From NCBI GenBank assembly GCA_958295665.1, contig OY282558.1, positions 67,072,789 to 67,136,788 of the forward strand: a DNA stretch of 64,000 nt, given 5' to 3'. The position numbers and the translations under genes were made by a program. The notes beneath the pieces were generated by a model. The model had not been told where the DNA came from. It searched no databases and saw only the letters and a program-made list of their open reading frames with translations. The DNA comes from Tipula vernalis. Lineage: Eukaryota > Arthropoda > Insecta > Diptera > Tipulidae. Position 1 is the first letter of the stretch. Each line of letters starts with the position of its first letter. Positions 59,546 through 64,000 of this stretch are shown in pieces.

Positions 59546-59711
59546 TCACTACAATTTCTATAAATTCAATAAATTCGAAAACTTTACAAATTTTATTATT
59601 TCTAAAATTTTTTTAATTTTTATAAATTTTATAAATTCATACATCCTTTGAATTCTATAAATGGAATAAATTCTGTAAATCCTGTAAATTCTATGAATTC
59701 TATAAAGCCTA
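59546..59711. repeat. TATAAATTC array, second block
   Basis: Same words as the main array (TTTATAAATTC, ATTCTATAAA). It ends where the LINE remnant begins, and similar words resume at 60047. Confidence 0.75.
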
Positions 59712-60046
59712 AACTAGGTTAGTAACCATTTAGAGCTACTTAGGTAGCATAGAATATCTCGCATTTTATTGTTTTCGAGATCCGACAGGTTGTCCATCTT
59801 GAACTTACCTAAGTATTTATGCATTAATGTGTGCTAATGCCGGATATGAGCAAAGGAAGTGATCTAGATAAAGCTCCTTCCTCCTTTCGTTCTTAATTCA
59901 CGAGAGCTTAATGTTTTAATATGCCCCAAGTCTAGTTTTGGCCAGACATGTGTTGCTTCACTACAAGTGAGGTGTCAGTCCACCTTTTCAGCTTAAGCGC
60001 TGTGATATGACTCCCCAGACTTGTTCTTTCCGGTTGCATCTGGTTG
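59712..60046 (-). pseudogene. LINE ORF2 C-terminal remnant (Jockey/R1/LOA-like)
   Basis: On the minus strand, in alternating frames: ALKLKRWTDTSLVVKQHM, LDLGHIKTLSSRELR and FKMDNLSDLENNKMRDILCY followed by LSSSKWL. This resembles the C-terminal end of ORF2 in R1/LOA/Jockey-like elements (W....KQ, a RS.LR block, and final ....DIL.FI..S.W). It is inserted in the TATAAATTC array, with array words on both sides. Stops are frequent, and the clade is uncertain. Confidence 0.5.
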
Positions 60047-60300
60047 TTCTATAAACTTAATAAATTCAATAAATTTTATGAATTTTTTAAATTCTTTAAA
60101 TTTTGTAGATTCTATAAATTTTATAAATTGTTTTAACTGACAGAGTTCTCAAAATTTTACTAATTTAAATTGTTTTTCAATTTTTTTTTTCTAAAATTTT
60201 GCAATTTTCATAAATTATATAAATTTCATTATTTCTACGAATTCTTTAAACTCTCTGCGTTAATTTCTCATAATTTCTATAAATTTTTTAATTCGCTTCA
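60047..60300. repeat. TATAAATTC array, third block
   Basis: Array words continue (TAAACTTAATAAATTC, ATTCTATAAATT) and fade towards 60300. More degenerate than the main block. Confidence 0.65.
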
Positions 60301-60375
60301 ATCAGAACAACATCGAAAAGTTGGAATGTTCTGAAAGAAAACATTAACTTTACAAAAATTGGAGTCATGATTAAG

Positions 60376-60510
60376 CCATCCAATTTTTGACCAAAAAGTA
60401 ATTTCGGAATTATCGAATTTGAATGTTTTCGATTCCGGAATTCCGGAAATGTTTTTTTACAAAAAACATCAAATTCCTTTTATTTCGTTTAAAATATTAG
60501 ATATTTTTAT
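60376..60510 (+). repeat. Right boundary repeat with 16-bp palindrome
   Basis: Related to 56086-56275 in the same orientation: CATCCAATTTTTGACC, CCAAAAAGTAATTTCG, the palindrome TTCCGGAATTCCGGAA at 60433-60448, then CCTTTTATTTCGTTT and AAAATATTAGAT. Somewhat shorter than the left copy. Confidence 0.8.
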
Positions 60511-61913
60511 AATTAATGAATGAAATCAAGTGTTTCTTGTTTTTCTGGTTTTTGCCATTAAACTTGATGCATCGAGGGTGTCATTTAGGCTAGAATTTTT
60601 TTGGTGATATTTCCCGCTTCTAAATACGCTCTTTTAGCCTCGAAGAGCACTTCCATTATACGCAAAAACGTATAAAAACGAGTATATTTGTCATACTAGA
60701 AACATTAAAATGAACAACAAAATTAAATATATTTTTCAATTTTGATTGTTTTGCTGTCATAAATGTAATTAAAAAGACATGCAATCGCTAATTTTCTTAG
60801 CGATAAGCCTGTATTCTATGAGAAAAATTCACTGACAGTCAAAAAAAACGAAAAGAGAAAAATAATCTGATGCCCCATATAAGAGAAACACGTCGTAGTT
60901 AATTTCATATCTTATTTTATTTTTACGCATACTTGAATGTGTTCCTTTGTTTTATTTTATGTACAATCACAAATATATTCTTGAAGCTTGATACATAGCA
61001 AAACCAACAAAAATGTTTATACGGGCCGTCTCGTTCGCTCTTTACACAGATCCTATCAAGAAAATGTACTATTTATTTTTGGTTTTTGTCATATAATATT
61101 TAAATAACAACAAAAATAGAAAGATATTTTTGTTGGTTTTGGTATAGTCGTCAGTATTATTTGTAAATAATATAATGAAAACACAATACGTCTCCTGCTA
61201 CGCTCATGGAAGATTGTAGAAAAATATTTACCGTCAATGTGTGTTGATGGTTTAGTATATAAGATTCGGTTATTTTTATTTTGGTGTTATTTTCTCTATT
61301 TGTTTTTTTTGTATTCGTGAGACAACTATAGTGTTCTTGATAAAACACGAACTATACAAAAACACAACAAAAATTTTAGTGTATTCGACTCAAATAGGAT
61401 TCTTATACTTCGTATAATCGAGTAAGTTTGAATCGAATCGGAAACCGCCATATATAATCCATATAAAATAGTATATTTAGGTATGACTAATTTTTTTACA
61501 GGGTATTATAAACTGCATTAAATTATAATAAATTAATTTAATTAATATAAAAAGATTATAAATTAACTAAATTATATAAATAAAATACTAATTTGGAAAT
61601 ATTAATTTTGAGTTGCATGCCAAATTTCGATTAAACGAATGTGAACAACGTGGAATTATGTAAAAGCAAATCAAGAGGCTAAATGTATTGTACTTAATTA
61701 TTAACTCAATGGATTTATTGAGGTTTAGGTTGCAGTTTTCACATACAAACGTCAATATTACTTATATGGCACACCGATAAATTTTTAAGAAAATAATGTT
61801 TCTATTTCCTTTCATTGATTTATTATTTTACTTACTTTGCATGCTTGATTTTGCAGGGTAATATGTCAGGCAGGTGTGTATACAACATTAATAATAATAA
61901 TAATTTTTGATGT
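60511..61913. other. Unassigned AT-rich stretch
   Basis: No supported feature apart from a short AAT microsatellite at 61888-61903. A 105-base patch near 60545-60655 is less AT-rich but carries no recognised protein. Confidence 0.4.
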
Positions 61914-62442
61914 CCCGATTTAGATTTAAGGACTCCTGAGTTCTGGCATTGGATTCCAGAGGAACGAGCATCTAATCCTGTAGTTAAAATGTGCTTTATT
62001 GTGCTAACCTGTTTATCATTTATCATTTATTGTACTAATAATTTACTAACTATTAATCGCTTAGGAGTCTGCAAATGGGTTGAATCTGCCCCATTGGTTT
62101 TGGTATGTGTAAATGGGTGTACGGTGTGCGCTAAGTCCTGATTTAGATTTAGGGAGTCCTGAGTATCCGGCCCTGGATTCCAGAGAAATAATCATCTAAT
62201 AATGTAGTTAGATTGTGTTGTCTTGTGCTAACCTATTTACTATATATTGTACTAATAATTTACTAACTATCGATCGCATTGGTGTCTGCAACCGGGTCGA
62301 GTCTGTCCCAACTAATAATCCTAGCCTATCCTTCGGTTTTGTAATATGTGTACGGGTGTACGGCATATTGTGCTCGGGAGTCCGGGAGATCCTGCTATAA
62401 TGCTTGGTCGTACACTCACAATCAATCAATCAATCAATCAAT
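61914..62442 (+). repeat. Tandemly duplicated SINE-like unit with CAAT tail
   Basis: Two diverged copies with a period of 223 bases: the first from CCCGATTTAGATTTA at 61914, the second from CCTGATTTAGATTTA at 62137. Shared blocks include TGGATTCCAGAG, TGTACTAATAATTTACTAAC and GGGTGTACGG. The second copy continues into a pure (CAAT)n tail at 62420-62442. A simple-repeat tail is typical of the 3' ends of some SINEs and LINEs; no pol III boxes were identified with confidence. Confidence 0.65.
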
Positions 62443-64000
62443 TGCTCAAGATGTATTGTTATGTATACCGAAACTATTCCCATGCGTTTTCGTTTGTATA
62501 CCGCTCTTTAATTAGAATCATCCATTCTTACAATGTAATTTTAATCCTTTTTAGTATTTATAGAATTCTTGCTTTTTCAACTATTCGGTTTTAAATTCGA
62601 CTCTGATGTTTTAATGCACTTCATCAGCAGATTCTGAGCCAAAAAAAAATCAAAATCTGCAATTGTGCTCCGATTACGGTTCTTGATACTCGTACCTCTA
62701 AAGATAGGTTTCGGTAATTTAACAAAAAAAGTTTCCATCTTTCCCTAATCCTGGATGTCGTTAAAGAAGACTTAATTTTCATTTGTAAGTCAAAGGTTAG
62801 CCAAAATGATTTCTTTTTACAGAATTGAAATATCTCGCACGCACAGCTTTAAAATCGAACGAGCCCAGTGATAATCCTGTATAAGGCAATATTTGGCATC
62901 TATTTTTATGGATATTTATTTAATAATGTGCCAGTCACGATCTTAATATAAAACTACAATTATACCATTTCAATGTCACAGGAAAATGACCTAAGAAAGA
63001 AAAAACCAATTTCCGCGCACAATTCAACACGCCACCACCCACACCGATTATACGAAAAATGTTTTTAAAGCTTTTATTATGTTACCATCAAACCGATTGG
63101 TGGAGGTCATAAATTCTCCTCAAATTGGGATACATTTTTTTTAGGAAGAAGAAGAAAGTGGGCTCGTTTTTACCCTCTCGCATCTTGTATACATAAACAT
63201 ATACAACAAATCATGCATATTTGAAAAGCGGTGAACAAATTAAATTCGGATAGAATAGGAAATTATAATAAAATGTAAAAAATAAATAAAAAATTCAAAT
63301 TAAATTCGGTCAACGGAAATTAATTTTCATTTTATTTTATTTATTGATTTATTATAGTTTTTCTTTCTATAATTTGATTGTTTTAATGATTTTCAATATA
63401 TGAATATGGAGGGAACATAGACAATAAATTTCTCAACACAATGAATTCAAAACAAAACAATCAAAAAATAGGAAATTGCTTAGGTGAAAATTTGGGTGTG
63501 CTTTATTGCTTTTATATGCTCGTGTGTATTATAAGTATTTTTGATTTTTAGAAGGTTTGTACGCGCTCGATGAATATTTATATATTTAATGGTATTTCAA
63601 TTATGATAGAAACATCATCAATTAATTATGTTCTATGTATATTAAAAGAAAAACAATAAATAGACTCAGGCGATTTATTTATGTTTTAATTAACGATTTA
63701 TTTACAATCATAATTATGTTCATGACAGGTATATGCCTACCGGGTTTAATCTTCTTTTGTATATTTACAATTAACCTGTAACAAAAAAAAAAAAAATCAA
63801 TTTTCATGTTAAAAGTACAGTGAGAAAATTGTGATGATAACAAACCTTATATGCTCGCATACCATATACACATAAATTGCATCAATAAATTATTTGATAA
63901 TCCCGCTATCGCAATTATCGATCAATTACTTGATTTCGATTAATCAAGAAAATAATCTTTTTAATTTATTTGTGATAAGTTAATTGAAATTAATAATTAA
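62443..64000. other. AT-rich stretch to the window end
   Basis: No gene, RNA or transposon fragment recognised. Short ORFs only. The last 700 bases are especially AT-rich, with homopolymer runs. Confidence 0.45.

Noticed and set aside
60545..60655. Possible hAT transposase fragment on the minus strand (LFEAKRAYLEAGNITKK)
   Set aside because: Only a vague resemblance over about 30 residues, without the conserved C-terminal motif.

Overview
This window is AT-rich, intron-poor and gene-poor nuclear DNA from an insect, most likely a fly (Diptera). The evidence is the mobile elements: BEL/Pao, CsRn1-like Ty3/gypsy, Jockey-clade LINE, Helentron-type Helitron and mariner families, plus primer binding sites that match the 3' ends of insect tRNA-Phe and tRNA-Trp. 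Insect is well supported; Diptera is an inference, and no species is claimed. No complete host gene, rRNA, tRNA, operon or CRISPR array is visible. Three short exon-like segments with good splice signals (2678-3127 on +, 28767-28854 and 28391-28421 on -) are the only candidates for host coding sequence. The window may therefore lie mostly within large introns or intergenic DNA.

Layout. 1-1730: 3' half of a decayed BEL/Pao element (+), starting inside the RT catalytic box. 2678-3127: possible first exon. 3911-4165: foldback of a roughly 18-bp unit. 5340-5815: CATCATACC-type array. 6260-7770: decayed LINE (+) running directly into an ATTTCC/GAATATT array. 11570-12480: GTTGAG array. 15361-19990: nearly complete but broken BEL/Pao element (-). 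20075-20900: Helentron helicase and endonuclease fragment (+). 22448-22570: mariner fragment. 24960-25410: second copy of the GAATATT array, inverted relative to the first. 25558-26502: foldback element. 26520-26960: piggyBac-like remnant.

29500-43660 is a very large degenerate GTGAATTTTA array. It has a higher-order period of about 2.55 kb and is interrupted by a BEL/Pao copy at 32250-36131. That copy has a tRNA-Phe primer site, lacks its RT core, and has lost its integrase and 3' LTR through a deletion that probably ran between two CGATACA words. 43660-47150 is single-copy AT-rich DNA. 47155-54700 is a decayed CsRn1-like gypsy element with a tRNA-Trp primer site. It is split by a full-length Jockey-clade LINE (48756-53033) with two intact ORFs, a poly(A) tail and a perfect 12-bp target-site duplication. 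54974-55393 is a MITE. 56090-60510 is a TATAAATTC array with a roughly 1.1-kb higher-order period, bounded by two direct copies of a segment holding a 16-bp palindrome. 61914-62442 is a tandemly duplicated SINE-like unit with a CAAT tail.

The features record transposon nesting and repeat growth rather than a pathway. The order that can be read is: gypsy insertion and then the Jockey insertion into its protease region; and growth of the satellite, then BEL insertion into it, then internal deletion of BEL. The young Jockey copy is the one element that looks capable of being functional. The most unusual signal is the presence of five unrelated arrays of short degenerate words, most of them nearly lacking C or G on one strand, two of which show kilobase-scale higher-order duplication.
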